Part shown: piece by piece, positions 18,167-27,962 of the stretch
Position numbering within the stretch: the stretch's first letter is position 1
How the letters are laid out: every line of letters starts with the position of its first letter
NCBI RefSeq assembly: GCF_004346865.1
Contig: NZ_SMGR01000003.1
Coordinates: 372,001 to 436,000 of the forward strand
Reading direction: 5' to 3'
DNA length: 64,000 nt
Source: Shimia isoporae
GTDB lineage: Bacteria; Pseudomonadota; Alphaproteobacteria; Rhodobacterales; Rhodobacteraceae
Notes under the pieces: model-generated
Database searches by the model: none
Told to the model about the DNA's origin: nothing
The model's input: the letters and a program-made list of their open reading frames with translations, nothing else
Translations under genes and position numbers: made by a program

Positions 18167-19426
18167 TCAAACCTTGATCGGCCCCGGTGTCTTGGCAAAA
18201 AGCTCGTCGATCCACGCAAGCTGTCGCGGCAGGCACCGGCTTTCGAGATCATAGCCCTCAATAGCCAAAGCCCGCGCTGACGCGCCCATCTGGTCCCGCA
18301 AAGCCGCATCATCAAGCACACGACTGATCTGTGCGACCATCCGCTCCCCATCAAAGAAAGGAAACAAAAGACCTGTTTCTTCGTCGGTGATCACTTCTTG
18401 TAGTGGAGCGGTGTCACTGGCGACAATCGGAGCACCAATCGACATTGCCTCGATCAGCGACCAACTGAGCACAAAAGGATATGTCAGATACACATGCGCC
18501 CGTGTGATCTGCAGCATCGACAGGAAATTGCCGTATGGCACCTTGCCAAGGAAGTGAACACGCTCCCAGTCCGGCGTCGGAATACGGCCGCGCACCTCGT
18601 CGATAAAAATCTGTTTCCACGTCTGACCCTTCGGTGGAGCAGCCCCATAGCTCACCTCGTCGCCCCCAACGATCAGAACCTGCGCATTGGGTCGCTCTTT
18701 GAGCAGCCTTGGCAAGGCGCGCATGAAAACGTGATAGCCGCGATACGGCTCAAGATTTCGGTTCACAAATGTGACCACCTCGTCATCTCGGCTAAGAACC
18801 CGTCCATCGGGCAGTTCGAATGTCGCTTCCGGATTGGGCTTCACCACATTGGTGTCGATGCCGTCATGTATGACAGAAATTATGTCCTGCCATTCTTCCG
18901 GATATGTCGCGGCCTGAAACTGCGTCGGGCTGATCCCCATATCCGCGACATCTCGGTGCATCGTGTTGTTCAAATTCTTGAGCCTTAACCGGATCGCATC
19001 CGTTTCTTTTTCGGCTTTCGGGAACTCGGGATCGAAACCGACATCGGTGTCTCGGTTGGTGTAATAGAGCTCACAATAAAGCCCGATCCGCGCCGTCGGC
19101 CACAGATCGCGCAGGAACATCGGTTCACCCCAACCGGGATGCGCGACAATCACATCCGGCGTAAAGCCTCCGTCACGCAGCTTGCGCGCGGCTGCAAAAC
19201 AACTCTCCGCCCGCAGCAATTTGGTCTCGAAATCCACCAGCCAGGGGTGCAACCCCTTCGATGGTGCCCGCTTGAGCTCATAAGGCACGAGCCGCACGCC
19301 CTTCCACGTGCCGGGTTCTTTGACCCGCAACGTCAGGGAAACGACCTCGTGACCTCTTTCCACCAAAGCCGGTGCAAGATGCTTGAACTGGCCTGGAAAG
19401 TTCTGGTGGATAAAAAGGATTTTCAT
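18167..19426 (-). CDS. Glycosyltransferase family 4 (group 1)
   Basis: 419 residues from the ATG at 19426. GT-B fold: N-terminal MKILFIHQNFPGQFKHLAPAL with GHEVVSLTLR, VIVAHPGWGEPMFL in the middle, and the C-terminal nucleotide-sugar half with FVNRNLEPYRGYHVFMRALP, VLIVGGDEVSYG, and the family EX7E motif around VLSWSLIEAMSIGAPIVASDTAPLQEVI. Transfers a sugar to an unknown acceptor in the cytoplasm, probably for surface polysaccharide. Divergent from leuS (191 bases between starts). It interrupts the usual DUF3576-leuS order. Confidence 0.9.
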   Translation of the reverse strand: MKILFIHQNFPGQFKHLAPALVERGHEVVSLTLRVKEPGTWKGVRLVPYELKRAPSKGLHPWLVDFETKLLRAESCFAAARKLRDGGFTPDVIVAHPGWGEPMFLRDLWPTARIGLYCELYYTNRDTDVGFDPEFPKAEKETDAIRLRLKNLNNTMHRDVADMGISPTQFQAATYPEEWQDIISVIHDGIDTNVVKPNPEATFELPDGRVLSRDDEVVTFVNRNLEPYRGYHVFMRALPRLLKERPNAQVLIVGGDEVSYGAAPPKGQTWKQIFIDEVRGRIPTPDWERVHFLGKVPYGNFLSMLQITRAHVYLTYPFVLSWSLIEAMSIGAPIVASDTAPLQEVITDEETGLLFPFFDGERMVAQISRVLDDAALRDQMGASARALAIEGYDLESRCLPRQLAWIDELFAKTPGPIKV

Positions 19427-19617
19427 ACTGCCTGCCCGCGAAATCACGCTGTTTTGTCAATGTATATCGCAGATTCTGGCACCCGTAAGCCCGCAACCGG
19501 TGCATTTTCATGGCTCGGCACTGGACCATAAGGCAAAGCAAGCCTATCAGATTGCCGGAACGAACGTCGCGCATCCGGCGCGGCCACCGCAGAATCGCAG
19601 ATACAAGGGCACGCCAA

Positions 19618-22185
19618 ATGTCGCGCTACACACCCGCAGAGATAGAAGCCCGCTGGCAAGACGCCTGGGCCAAGAACGAGACCTTCAAGGCCGTTCGGGA
19701 CGAGTCCAAGCCGAAATACTATGTGCTGGAGATGTTTCCCTACCCGTCGGGCAAACTGCACATGGGCCACGTGCGAAACTACACCATGGGGGATGTGATC
19801 GCGCGCTACAAAATCTCCACCGGGCACAACGTACTGCATCCGATGGGCTTTGATGCGTTTGGCATGCCGGCTGAAAACGCGGCGATGGCATCTGGCGGCC
19901 ACCCCAAAGACTGGACATACGCCAACATCGACACAATGGTCGAACAGATGAAGCCGCTTGGCCTCTCGCTGGACTGGTCGCGCATGTTTGCGACCTGCGA
20001 CACCGACTACTACGGCCAGCAACAATCGCTTTTCCTCGATTTCCTTGAAAAGGGCCTCGTTTACCGCAAAAACGCCGTTGTGAACTGGGATCCGGTCGAC
20101 ATGACCGTTCTGGCCAACGAACAGGTCGAAAACGGCCGCGGCTGGCGTTCCGGCGCACTGGTGGAACGACGCGAACTCACCCAATGGTTCTTCAAGATCT
20201 CGGATTACTCCGACGAATTGCTGACCGCGCTCGACGGTCTGGACAACTGGCCCGCCAAAGTCCGCCTGATGCAGGAAAACTGGATCGGCAAATCGCGCGG
20301 TCTCGAATTCTCGTTTGAACGCACGGACGCAGGCGATCCTATCACCGTCTACACCACCCGCCCGGATACCCTCATGGGCGCGTCTTTTGTGGGCATTTCG
20401 CCGGATCATCCAATTGCCAAAGAGCTTGAGGCGCAGAATCCGGATGTCGCCGCCTTTGTTGCGGAATGCCGCAAAGGTGGCACCACCGAGGAAGCCATCG
20501 AAACCGCGGAAAAACTGGGCTACGACACCGGAATCCGCGTGAAACACCCGCTGAACCCCGACTGGGAACTGCCGGTCTGGATCGCCAACTTCATCCTGAT
20601 GGACTACGGCACCGGAGCGATCTTCGCCTGCCCGGCCCATGACCAGCGCGACCTCGACTTCTGCCGCAAATACGATCTTCCAGTCATCGATACTTTCTTT
20701 GCACTTGGAGATGAAACACCAGTCGACGCCACCGCGTTTGTTCCGGGCAAGGAAGAAAAGGTAAAGTGGGTCAACCACTTCGCAGGTCTGGACGAGGCAA
20801 CTGGCCAGGAAGCCATCGATACCACCATCGACTTCGCCGAAAAAGCCGGTTGGGGCAAAGGCGTCACCAACTTCCGCCTGCGTGACTGGGGTCTCTCCCG
20901 CCAGCGCTACTGGGGTTGCCCGATCCCTGTTGTGCATTGCGAAAGCTGTGGAGTCGTGCCGGAAAAGAAAGAAAACCTGCCGATCGAACTTCCCTATGAC
21001 GAAGCTGGCAAGCCAATCGACTTCTCCGTACCCGGCAACCCGCTAGACCGCCACCCGACGTGGCGCGACTGCTCTTGTCCAAACTGCGGTGCTCCGGCGA
21101 AACGTGAAACCGACACGATGGACACCTTTGTGGACAGTTCGTGGTATTTCGCCCGCTTCACCGCGCCAAAGGCCGACACGCCCACCGTGGCCGAGGATGC
21201 CGCCTACTGGATGAACGTCGACCAATACATCGGTGGCATCGAGCACGCGATCCTGCACCTGCTTTATTCGCGCTTCTTTGCCCGCGCGATGCACATCTGC
21301 GGCCATCTGCCCGAAAGTGCCAAGGAGCCGTTTGACGCGCTCTTCACCCAAGGCATGGTGACCCACGCGATCTACAAGCGGGAAAACCAAAGCGGTCGCC
21401 CGACATACTACTATCCCGAACAGGTTGAACTGCGCGATGGCAAGGCGTTGCTCAAGGAAGATGGTACCGAAGTCGACATCGTACCCTCTGCCAAAATGTC
21501 CAAGTCCAAGAACAACGTGGTGGACCCCGTCGACATCATCACCAGCTTCGGCGCTGACACGGCCCGCTGGTTTGTGTTGTCAGACAGCCCGCCCGAGCGG
21601 GATGTGGAGTGGACTGCCTCCGGAGCAGAAGCAGCCTACAAGCACCTTACCCGCGTCTGGAACCTTTGCGACAAGATTGGCGAGATGGACGACGGCGCCC
21701 AAGGTCAGGGCGACGAAGAACTGCTGCGTGAAATGCACAAGGCAATCCGCGATGTAACGCTGGGTGTGGAAAGCTTCGGTTTCAACGCCTCGATTGCAAA
21801 GCTCTATGCTTTCACAAACACCATTGCGAAATCCAAGGCTGGCAAAGCTGCAAAACGCGAAGCCATCATGACGTTGGCCCAGCTCATGGCCCCGATGACA
21901 CCGCACCTCGCGGAAGACATCTGGTCCCATCAGGGCGGCGAAGGCCTGATCATCAACGCGCCTTGGCCAGTTGCCGATGACGCCATGCTGGTCGAAGCAA
22001 ATGTCACCATGCCAATTCAGGTAAACGGCAAGCGTCGCGGCGAAATCACCGTCGCCAAAGACATGCCAAAGGAAGAGGTTGAAAAACTGGTTCTGGCGCA
22101 CGAAGCTGTCACCAGCCGGCTGGAAGGGGCCCAGCCCAAGAAACTCATTGTTGTCCCCGGCCGGATCGTGAATGTCGTCATCTAA
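19618..22185 (+). CDS. leuS: Leucyl-tRNA synthetase
   Basis: 855-residue class I aminoacyl-tRNA synthetase. Signature HIGH-type motif HMGH (residues 48-51) in [18 protein letters not shown] and KMSKS (626-630). The CP1 editing domain between them contains [20 protein letters not shown], the leucine-specific editing threonine-rich segment. Zinc-type cysteines CESCGVV and CPNCGAP are present. The C-terminal anticodon-binding part ends with the [11 protein letters not shown] domain. The frame is open upstream to 19510, but homology starts at the ATG at 19618. Followed by lptE and holA. Confidence 0.97.
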   Translation: MSRYTPAEIEARWQDAWAKNETFKAVRDESKPKYYVLEMFPYPSGKLHMGHVRNYTMGDVIARYKISTGHNVLHPMGFDAFGMPAENAAMASGGHPKDWTYANIDTMVEQMKPLGLSLDWSRMFATCDTDYYGQQQSLFLDFLEKGLVYRKNAVVNWDPVDMTVLANEQVENGRGWRSGALVERRELTQWFFKISDYSDELLTALDGLDNWPAKVRLMQENWIGKSRGLEFSFERTDAGDPITVYTTRPDTLMGASFVGISPDHPIAKELEAQNPDVAAFVAECRKGGTTEEAIETAEKLGYDTGIRVKHPLNPDWELPVWIANFILMDYGTGAIFACPAHDQRDLDFCRKYDLPVIDTFFALGDETPVDATAFVPGKEEKVKWVNHFAGLDEATGQEAIDTTIDFAEKAGWGKGVTNFRLRDWGLSRQRYWGCPIPVVHCESCGVVPEKKENLPIELPYDEAGKPIDFSVPGNPLDRHPTWRDCSCPNCGAPAKRETDTMDTFVDSSWYFARFTAPKADTPTVAEDAAYWMNVDQYIGGIEHAILHLLYSRFFARAMHICGHLPESAKEPFDALFTQGMVTHAIYKRENQSGRPTYYYPEQVELRDGKALLKEDGTEVDIVPSAKMSKSKNNVVDPVDIITSFGADTARWFVLSDSPPERDVEWTASGAEAAYKHLTRVWNLCDKIGEMDDGAQGQGDEELLREMHKAIRDVTLGVESFGFNASIAKLYAFTNTIAKSKAGKAAKREAIMTLAQLMAPMTPHLAEDIWSHQGGEGLIINAPWPVADDAMLVEANVTMPIQVNGKRRGEITVAKDMPKEEVEKLVLAHEAVTSRLEGAQPKKLIVVPGRIVNVVI

Positions 22186-22282
22186 ATCGTTTCCCGTTAG
22201 CACTGAGATCATGCATCGGTTTTCTGCGTCAAAGCCTGTGGCCGTTGACGACGACAACCGATCCCGTTCAAACGGAAAAACG

Positions 22283-22777
22283 ATGAACCGCCGGGGCTTT
22301 CTCCTGCTCGCCGCAGCCGGCGCACCCGCGCTGGCAGGCTGCGGATTTGAACCCGTTTACGGGACATCGGGAGCCGCAGACGGTCTGTTGGGGCAGGTGG
22401 TCATGGATGCGCCCGCCAACAACAACGCGAGCTACTTGCTGGTTCGCGAATTGGAAGACCGCCTCGGGCGGACGTCCACCGGTGCCTACGGCCTGTCGCA
22501 CTCGATAAAAACACGACGCAGAGCCGTAGGTAAGACCGTTGCACAGGTCACCTCGCGGTTCGACATCTTTGCGGAAGTCACCTACGCGCTGCGCGATTCC
22601 CAAACGAAAAAAGTTCTCACATCCGGTAAAGCCAGCAGCTTTGTGGGCTATTCCGCAAGCGGTTCGACCGTTTCTGAACTGGCTGCCGAGGAAGACGCCT
22701 ACGAACGCCTGATGATTGTCATCGCCGACCGGATCGTCGCCGACCTTCAGGCCTACGCGACCAAAAACCCTCTATGA
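22283..22777 (+). CDS. lptE: LPS-assembly lipoprotein LptE
   Basis: 164 residues. Lipoprotein signal MNRRGFLLLAAAGAPALAGC with C20 as the lipidated residue, then GFEPVYG, the short conserved LptE entry motif. LptE plugs the LptD barrel that inserts lipopolysaccharide in the outer membrane. An in-frame ATG at 22172 would bury the signal peptide 37 residues inside, so 22283 is chosen. Synteny leuS-lptE-holA is standard in Alphaproteobacteria and supports the call more than the weakly conserved sequence. Overlaps holA by four bases (ATGA). Confidence 0.88.
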   Translation: MNRRGFLLLAAAGAPALAGCGFEPVYGTSGAADGLLGQVVMDAPANNNASYLLVRELEDRLGRTSTGAYGLSHSIKTRRRAVGKTVAQVTSRFDIFAEVTYALRDSQTKKVLTSGKASSFVGYSASGSTVSELAAEEDAYERLMIVIADRIVADLQAYATKNPL

Positions 22778-23799
22778 AACTATCTGCGCGCGACGCCAAC
22801 CGCTACTTCGGCAAGCCCGACCCGGACAAGACCGGCATTCTGATCTACGGGCCGGACGCCATGCGCGTCGCCCTCAAAAGACAGGAACTAGTCGCAGCCC
22901 TGATCGGACCTCAGGGTGAAGAGGAGATGCGCCTGACACGCATCCCCGGCGCCGAACTGCGCAAGGACAAGGCACGACTTCTGGACGCGACCAAAGAAAT
23001 CAGCTTCTTTCCCGGCCCGCGCGTCGCCTTTGTCGAGGATGCCAACGACAACGCCGCACCTGCCATTCTCGCCGCCCTCGAAGACTGGGCACCGGGTGAC
23101 GCACAGATCGTCGTCACCGCCGGCCAACTCAAAGCCAGCTCAAAGATCCGCAAGGCTTTCGAGGGTCACGCGAACGCATACGCCGTGGGAATTTACAACG
23201 ATCCCCCAAGTCGTGAGGAGATTGAAGGCGAACTCAACGCCGCAGGCCTGAGAAATGTGGATCATGAGGCGATGACGGATCTCTTCAACCTGTCGCGCGA
23301 ACTCGATCCTGGCGACTTCCGCCAAACCGTTGAAAAACTGGCGCTCTACAAACTCAACGACGACCTGCCGGTCACCTCCGACGACGTCGCAGCTTGTGCG
23401 CCGGTGTCTACCGAAGCCGCGTTGGATGACGTGCTGAACATCGTTGCCGAAGGACGCGCGCAGGAACTCGGGCCTGTGCTTCGCAAGCTGGAAGCGCAAG
23501 GCACCAATCCGGTTGCGCTTCTGATCGCCGCCACGCGACATTTCCGTGCGCTTTACACAGCTGCCTCTGATCCCGGAGGTGCCGCGCAGGGCATCGCGCG
23601 CATGCGCCCGCCGATTTTCGGGCCTCGACGCGACCGCATGTTGCGACAGGCATCTGGTTGGGGTGCCCCCAAGCTGGAACAGGCCCTCACCGGCCTGACC
23701 GACACCGATCTCCAACTTCGGTCTGCAGGCCAACGCGCCCCTGACATGGCGCTGGTTGAACGCCTGTTCCTGCGCCTATCGATGCTGGCGCGGCGTTGA
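22774..23799 (+). CDS. holA: DNA polymerase III subunit delta
   Basis: 341 residues. Clamp-loader delta subunit: N-terminal ILIYGPDAMRVALKRQEL replaces the nucleotide-binding loop of true AAA+ proteins. Then come FFPGPRVAFVEDAND, a TAGQLKASSKIRKAFEG sensor-like stretch and the helical collar with LDDVLNIVAEGRAQELGPVLRKLEAQG and LLIAATRHFRAL. Opens the beta sliding clamp during loading. Translationally coupled to lptE. Confidence 0.92.
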   Translation: MKLSARDANRYFGKPDPDKTGILIYGPDAMRVALKRQELVAALIGPQGEEEMRLTRIPGAELRKDKARLLDATKEISFFPGPRVAFVEDANDNAAPAILAALEDWAPGDAQIVVTAGQLKASSKIRKAFEGHANAYAVGIYNDPPSREEIEGELNAAGLRNVDHEAMTDLFNLSRELDPGDFRQTVEKLALYKLNDDLPVTSDDVAACAPVSTEAALDDVLNIVAEGRAQELGPVLRKLEAQGTNPVALLIAATRHFRALYTAASDPGGAAQGIARMRPPIFGPRRDRMLRQASGWGAPKLEQALTGLTDTDLQLRSAGQRAPDMALVERLFLRLSMLARR

Positions 23800-23940
23800 T
23801 CACCTGCTGCGGCTCCAGCCCACAAGTTCCGATACGCTCTTGAAATTGCTCCACACTACGGGTTTTCTGCGCAGGACCGCACGACTGAGCAGCCTGTTCG
23901 CCAACAATCGGGCGCGACGCCGCAACCCAAGGAAACCGTC

Positions 23941-24255
23941 ATGAAATCACTCCCTCTTGCTCTCACAGCACTGCTTATAAGCCCGTTTCCCGCCCTTGCA
24001 GGCAGCCTTTCCGAAAATCATCCGGACGCCCTCGTGTGTTCCATGGAAAGTACGGACGGCTCCGGCACAACGCAGGCGTTTCTTTTTCTTTCCGGAATCA
24101 GAGACGACGGCAGCAGCCTGTACCTGTCACTTGGATCCGCCGCGCTGAGCATCTTGTTCGACGAAGAAGGCAACCCGGCGGGACCAAACGCGAACCTATG
24201 CAATGGCATGAGCCTGCCAGAGTTGACCGATGCGGGAATGACAAGGGACTTCTAA
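23941..24255 (+). CDS. Small secreted hypothetical protein
   Basis: 104 residues with a Sec signal peptide MKSLPLALTALLISPFPALA. Mature part about 84 residues, two cysteines (VCSMES, NLCNGMS) that could form a disulfide, and an acidic character. No family recognised. It lies between holA and a glutathione transferase gene on the same strand with gaps of 141 and 66 bases; the ATG is preceded by AAGGAAA. Likely periplasmic. Confidence 0.7.
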   Translation: MKSLPLALTALLISPFPALAGSLSENHPDALVCSMESTDGSGTTQAFLFLSGIRDDGSSLYLSLGSAALSILFDEEGNPAGPNANLCNGMSLPELTDAGMTRDF

Positions 24256-24321
24256 AGAACCTGAAGGGTACTGCGCCCGTCTTTGTTATCGCACCCACCA
24301 GCCTCAAGAAGGGGAACCGAC

Positions 24322-24915
24322 ATGTACGAAGTTATTGGCAGTGCCACCAGCCGGGCATTCCGCGTCATGTGGCTGCTCGAAGAACTCGGCCAGCCCTATG
24401 AGCACGCCCCGGAAAATCCGCACAGCGACCGCGTGAAAGAGTTGAACCCGTCGGGCAAGATTCCGGTGCTCATGGACGGCGACACGCTCTTGACCGACAG
24501 CACGGCGATCCTGACCTATCTCGCGGACAAACACGGCGCATTGACCTATCCTGCCGGTACCGTCGAACGCGCAAAACAAGACGGCTTTACCCAAATGATC
24601 CTCGACGAGATCGAAGGTCTCCTTTGGACCGCCAGTCGCCACACTTTTATCCTCCCCAAAGACAAGCGTGTTCCAGAGCTCAAAGACACGCTGATCTGGG
24701 AATTCGAGCGGAATATCCGGAACGTCATGAGCCGTGCCAACGGCCCCTATTTGATGGGTGAGATGTTCACGGTTCCTGATATCATCCTGACACAATGTGC
24801 CACATGGGCCAAAGTTGCAGGTTTCCCGACGGACAATGAAGCGGTGGTCAACTACATCAAGGGCACACGCTCGCGTCCGGCCTTTCGAACGCTGTTGGAA
24901 AAGATAAAGAGATAA
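24322..24915 (+). CDS. Glutathione S-transferase family protein
   Basis: 197 residues from the ATG at 24322 (AAGGGGAA upstream). N-terminal thioredoxin-like domain with the glutathione-binding GKIPVLMDGDTLLTDSTAILTYLADKHG (cis-proline and the DS pair). A helical C-terminal domain follows, with FTVPDIILTQCATWAKVAGFP, matching the GST N-capping motif region. Conjugation or reduction using glutathione; substrate unknown. Its terminator lies in the 3' end of the convergent flavoprotein gene. Confidence 0.9.
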   Translation: MYEVIGSATSRAFRVMWLLEELGQPYEHAPENPHSDRVKELNPSGKIPVLMDGDTLLTDSTAILTYLADKHGALTYPAGTVERAKQDGFTQMILDEIEGLLWTASRHTFILPKDKRVPELKDTLIWEFERNIRNVMSRANGPYLMGEMFTVPDIILTQCATWAKVAGFPTDNEAVVNYIKGTRSRPAFRTLLEKIKR

Positions 24916-24918
24916 GGC

Positions 24919-26094
24919 TCAGGCCGACCCGCTGGGCCGGCTTTTTTCGTTCAGGTACGAAACAACCCCGTCGCCGGCCTTCTTTCCGGTCGCCAGACAC
25001 GCGGTCAGCAGATACCCACCTGTTGGCGCTTCCCAGTCGAGCATCTCGCCTGCGGCAAACACACCCGGACGGTCGCGCAGCATCAAAGCGTTGTCCAAAG
25101 CATCAAACCGCACCCCGCCCGCCGTACTGATGGCCTCGTCCAACGGCCGCGGTCCTGTGTGGACGACAGGCAAGGCTTTTATCAGCGGTGCAAGGTCCGC
25201 GGGCAGCGGCCGTGCGAATTCCATCAACAACGCCTGTTTTTCCGCCGACAGCTTCAGCGCCTTGCGAAGAAAGTTCGACAGGCTCGCCTTGCCGCGCGGT
25301 TTTGCGAGCTTTGAACGCACCTCTTCAAGCGACAGGTCCGGCAAAAGGTCCAACAATAGCGGATGTCCCTCTCGCATCGCCCGGGACACCGCGTAGATCC
25401 CCCCGCCTTCCAGACCACGCTCCGAGATTACAAACTCAGCCCGAAGCTGTTTGTCACCTGCCCGCAATACGACGGCCTTTACCGGCGTGCCGAAATGCTT
25501 CGCCATATGCGATGACCACGCCACCTCAAACCCCATGTTCGCAGGTTGGAATGGTGCCAAAGGTACATCAATCCACTCGGCCCAGGCTCCGTCAGATCCC
25601 AAACGCGCCCAGCTCGCGCCTCCACAAGCCAACACACAGGTCCTCGGTGCAACTTCCTCGACACCTGTCGGGGTATCAAATCGATAGGCACCGCCAGTCC
25701 ATCTCCACCGTGTCCGTATCTCGACCCCTTGCGCGTCCAGACGCGCCAACCACGCCCGCAATAGCGGTGAGCCCTTCATCACGGTCGGAAATACACGCCC
25801 GGACGAGCCGGTAAACATGTCCTGCCCCAGCCCCTCCGCCCACGCCACGGCCTCTTTAGGGCCAAAGCTTTCAAGCATTGGCCGCAAAGCAGGCGCGGAA
25901 TCCTCATATGCGCTCAGGAACCTCGCAAAAGGTTCATCTTTGGTCAGGTTTAAACCCGACTTACCGGCCATCAGGAACTTTCGCCCGACAGATGGTTTCG
26001 CCTCTGCCACCAATACGGACAAACCGGCAGCAGACATCACGTCCGCCGCCATCAGCCCCGCGGGACCAGCGCCTATGACAAGCGCGTCCTTCAC
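24919..26094 (-). CDS. NAD(P)/FAD-dependent oxidoreductase, TIGR03862/BaiN-like
   Basis: 391 residues from a GTG at 26094 that overlaps the MscS stop codon (GTGA). The open frame runs further into mscS, but the FAD fold DALVIGAGPAGLMAAD begins right after the GTG. Further motifs are GRKFLMAGKSGLNLT, VFPTVMKGSPLLRAWL, VLACGGASWARLGSDG and, near the end, GVFAAGEMLDWEAPTGGYLL, all typical of the HI0933/BaiN flavoprotein group (TIGR03862 branch). Catalytic role uncharacterised. Translationally coupled to the mechanosensitive channel gene. Confidence 0.88.
   Translation of the reverse strand: MKDALVIGAGPAGLMAADVMSAAGLSVLVAEAKPSVGRKFLMAGKSGLNLTKDEPFARFLSAYEDSAPALRPMLESFGPKEAVAWAEGLGQDMFTGSSGRVFPTVMKGSPLLRAWLARLDAQGVEIRTRWRWTGGAYRFDTPTGVEEVAPRTCVLACGGASWARLGSDGAWAEWIDVPLAPFQPANMGFEVAWSSHMAKHFGTPVKAVVLRAGDKQLRAEFVISERGLEGGGIYAVSRAMREGHPLLLDLLPDLSLEEVRSKLAKPRGKASLSNFLRKALKLSAEKQALLMEFARPLPADLAPLIKALPVVHTGPRPLDEAISTAGGVRFDALDNALMLRDRPGVFAAGEMLDWEAPTGGYLLTACLATGKKAGDGVVSYLNEKSRPSGSA
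24923..24947 (+). terminator. Intrinsic terminator after the GST gene
   Basis: Stem GCCGACCC/GGGCCGGC (24923-24930 with 24934-24941, one A-C mismatch), three-base loop, six Ts. It is embedded in the last codons of the convergent flavoprotein gene. Confidence 0.78.
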
Positions 26095-27404
26095 GCCTTT
26101 GGCAAGGGTGTTTTGAGTTCCACAACACGCTGCGGATAAGGAATGGTGATGCCTTCGTCCTTCAAGGCGTTCCAAATCAGGAAGAGCACATCCGACGTGA
26201 ACTTGTTGCGTCCGTCGTCGATCCCCTCGACCCAGAACTCCACCGCAAACTCGATTCCGCTATCGCCGAAACCGCGCAATTCGCAATCGGGCGGAAATGG
26301 CTCGCTCAGAACCCCCGGATGCTTGGCCACGGCCTTTTCGATGATGTCAGGCACCAAATTTATGTCAGTGTCATAGCTCACCGAAAACGGCGCTTCGTAT
26401 CGGTTGGCCGAGCCACTGTCCGAATAGTTCACCACCCGTGTGGTAATGAAGTCCTCGTTCGGCACCACAATCCAGCGCCCATCATATGTCTCAAGGATCG
26501 TCGCACGCGCGGTCATCTTGATGATCGTCCCCGCCTCGCCGCCGTCCAGTTCAACATAGTCACCAACCGTCGCCTGCCCCTCAAGAAGAAGAATTACGCC
26601 CGAGATGAAGTTGCTGGCGATCTTTTGCAGGCCAAAGCCGAGGCCGACACCGATCACACCGGTCAGCACCGCCAGCGATGTGAGCGAAATGCCCATGATG
26701 TTCATCACGAGCAGGAAGGCGACGCCAAAAATCCCAATCTCGATCGTCTTGGCGATCAGTTCACGCATCGCGGGACGCATATCGTCCTGCGCCTTGATGA
26801 ACTGGCTGGACTGGTCATTCGACCACCGACCGAGCCAGAAAATCGCTCCCGCGACCAACACAAACCGGATCGCAAAAAGCACCGAGAATGACAGATTGCC
26901 AAGCGGTACGACTGTGGCATCCAGATAAGCCATCACCTCGTCCAGAATGCCCAACGCATACAGGCCTGCAACCGGCACAAGGATATACTTGCCCAGGACC
27001 TTCATCACCGGATCGGCGATGATCTCCCGCACCAGAATACGCACAGCAAGGAAAAGGAACACACGCTTGCCGAAAGCAATAACAGCACCGGACCCGAACA
27101 TGGCCCGCGTTGCCGTTTCTCCAACACCGATAAACACATAGGCCAACAACGGCAGCAACAGCGGTAAAAACAACGCCACAAAGCGGCGGGCGCGCGCAAC
27201 ATATGTCTCCGCCTCGGCAGGCGGCGTCAGCAATTTGTCAAGCAACGGGCGAAGCTTCTTGGCTGCATAGACCGCCGCAACATAGGCCACCACCAACAGC
27301 GCGAATTGTGACCATGCAGCCGGCGACAACAGCCACCCCTGCGCGACTTCCCAGAACTCCGCCAATTTCTCCAGCGTCTTGTCGACGATCACTGAACCTT
27401 CCAT
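26091..27404 (-). CDS. MscS-family mechanosensitive ion channel
   Basis: 437 residues from the ATG at 27404 (GAGGCGCGG upstream); the frame is open to 27551 but lacks homology there. Several N-terminal membrane helices (about residues 25-220) precede the MscS pore helix and ring: VLTGVIGVGLGFGLQKIASNFISGVILLLEGQATVGDYVEL. The beta domain follows, with IVVPNEDFITTRVVNYS, and the alpha/beta C-terminal vestibule. Gated by membrane tension on osmotic downshift. Larger than E. coli MscS (286 aa) because of extra helices. Divergent from the HNH gene. Confidence 0.9.
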   Translation of the reverse strand: MEGSVIVDKTLEKLAEFWEVAQGWLLSPAAWSQFALLVVAYVAAVYAAKKLRPLLDKLLTPPAEAETYVARARRFVALFLPLLLPLLAYVFIGVGETATRAMFGSGAVIAFGKRVFLFLAVRILVREIIADPVMKVLGKYILVPVAGLYALGILDEVMAYLDATVVPLGNLSFSVLFAIRFVLVAGAIFWLGRWSNDQSSQFIKAQDDMRPAMRELIAKTIEIGIFGVAFLLVMNIMGISLTSLAVLTGVIGVGLGFGLQKIASNFISGVILLLEGQATVGDYVELDGGEAGTIIKMTARATILETYDGRWIVVPNEDFITTRVVNYSDSGSANRYEAPFSVSYDTDINLVPDIIEKAVAKHPGVLSEPFPPDCELRGFGDSGIEFAVEFWVEGIDDGRNKFTSDVLFLIWNALKDEGITIPYPQRVVELKTPLPKA

Positions 27405-27486
27405 CCGCGCCTCGCGTAACCTACCCTGACAATCCTCTTGCCTGCTTGGGCGGGCCAAAACAATGGGGAACAGAGGGGAAAGCACG

Positions 27487-27792
27487 ATGGGGAACGTCAC
27501 TGATGCACCGACCTGCCCGCTTTGCGAGCGCCCTATTCCGGCACATGCCAAACAGAGCCTGCATCACCTCGTGCCAAAACTGCGTGGTGGCAAAGGCGGC
27601 GAAACGGTGTTGCTGCATCAGATCTGTCACAACGAAATACACGCAAGCCTGACCGAAACCGAACTGGCGCGAGACTTCTCGACAATCCCTGCTCTGCGTG
27701 CCCATCCGAGGCTCGCAAAATTCATAGCGTGGGTGGCCAAACGCCCACCCGACTTTCACTCGAAAACTCCTGGCGCTCGCCGCAAACGCTGA
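27487..27792 (+). CDS. Small HNH endonuclease-type protein
   Basis: 101 residues from the ATG at 27487. An N-terminal zinc-type pair CPLC (10-13), the HNH histidines in SLHHLVPK (H26/H27), and the second half ICHNEIHA (C47, N49, H52) make a complete beta-beta-alpha metal fold. The C-terminal third is basic. Stand-alone HNH proteins of this size are frequent in Alphaproteobacteria without a known substrate; no restriction or phage genes are nearby. Convergent with the enoyl-CoA hydratase gene, and the gap between them contains the 44-bp repeat element. Confidence 0.85.
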   Translation: MGNVTDAPTCPLCERPIPAHAKQSLHHLVPKLRGGKGGETVLLHQICHNEIHASLTETELARDFSTIPALRAHPRLAKFIAWVAKRPPDFHSKTPGARRKR

Positions 27793-27835
27793 AGGTTGCA
27801 ACGCACGTCGCGTTTACGATCCGCGAAAACCGAAT

Positions 27836-27879
27836 TGGCACCGACGTAATACCGACGTTTTGCAGACGCTTTGCAGACA
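27836..27879 (-). repeat. 44-bp element of four 11-bp units, copy A
   Basis: On the minus strand the units are TGTCTGCAAAG; CGTCTGCAAAA; CGTCGGTATTA; CGTCGGTGCCA. The YGTC cores recur at exactly 11 bases (plus positions of GAC: 27843, 27854, 27865, 27876). A related element lies at 63744-63787 on the plus strand, sharing an 18-base identical core. Both are between convergent genes. Confidence 0.75.
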
Positions 27880-27921
27880 CTCGATTCGCGCCCAAAACGC
27901 CAAGGATTAAAGAGCGAGGGA

Positions 27922-27951
27922 AAATCGGGCGGCCTATGCTGCCTGCCGCCC
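27922..27951 (-). terminator. Possible terminator after the enoyl-CoA hydratase gene
   Basis: Seven-base-pair stem GGGCGGC/GCCGCCC (27927-27933 with 27945-27951), 11-base loop, followed on the minus strand by GATTTTCCC; the T tract is short. Confidence 0.5.
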
Positions 27952-27962
27952 GCTCGGTACAT

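Noticed and set aside
19444-20937. 497-codon frame antisense to leuS
   Set aside because: leuS with HMGH and KMSKS motifs occupies the plus strand; the antisense frame is a shadow.
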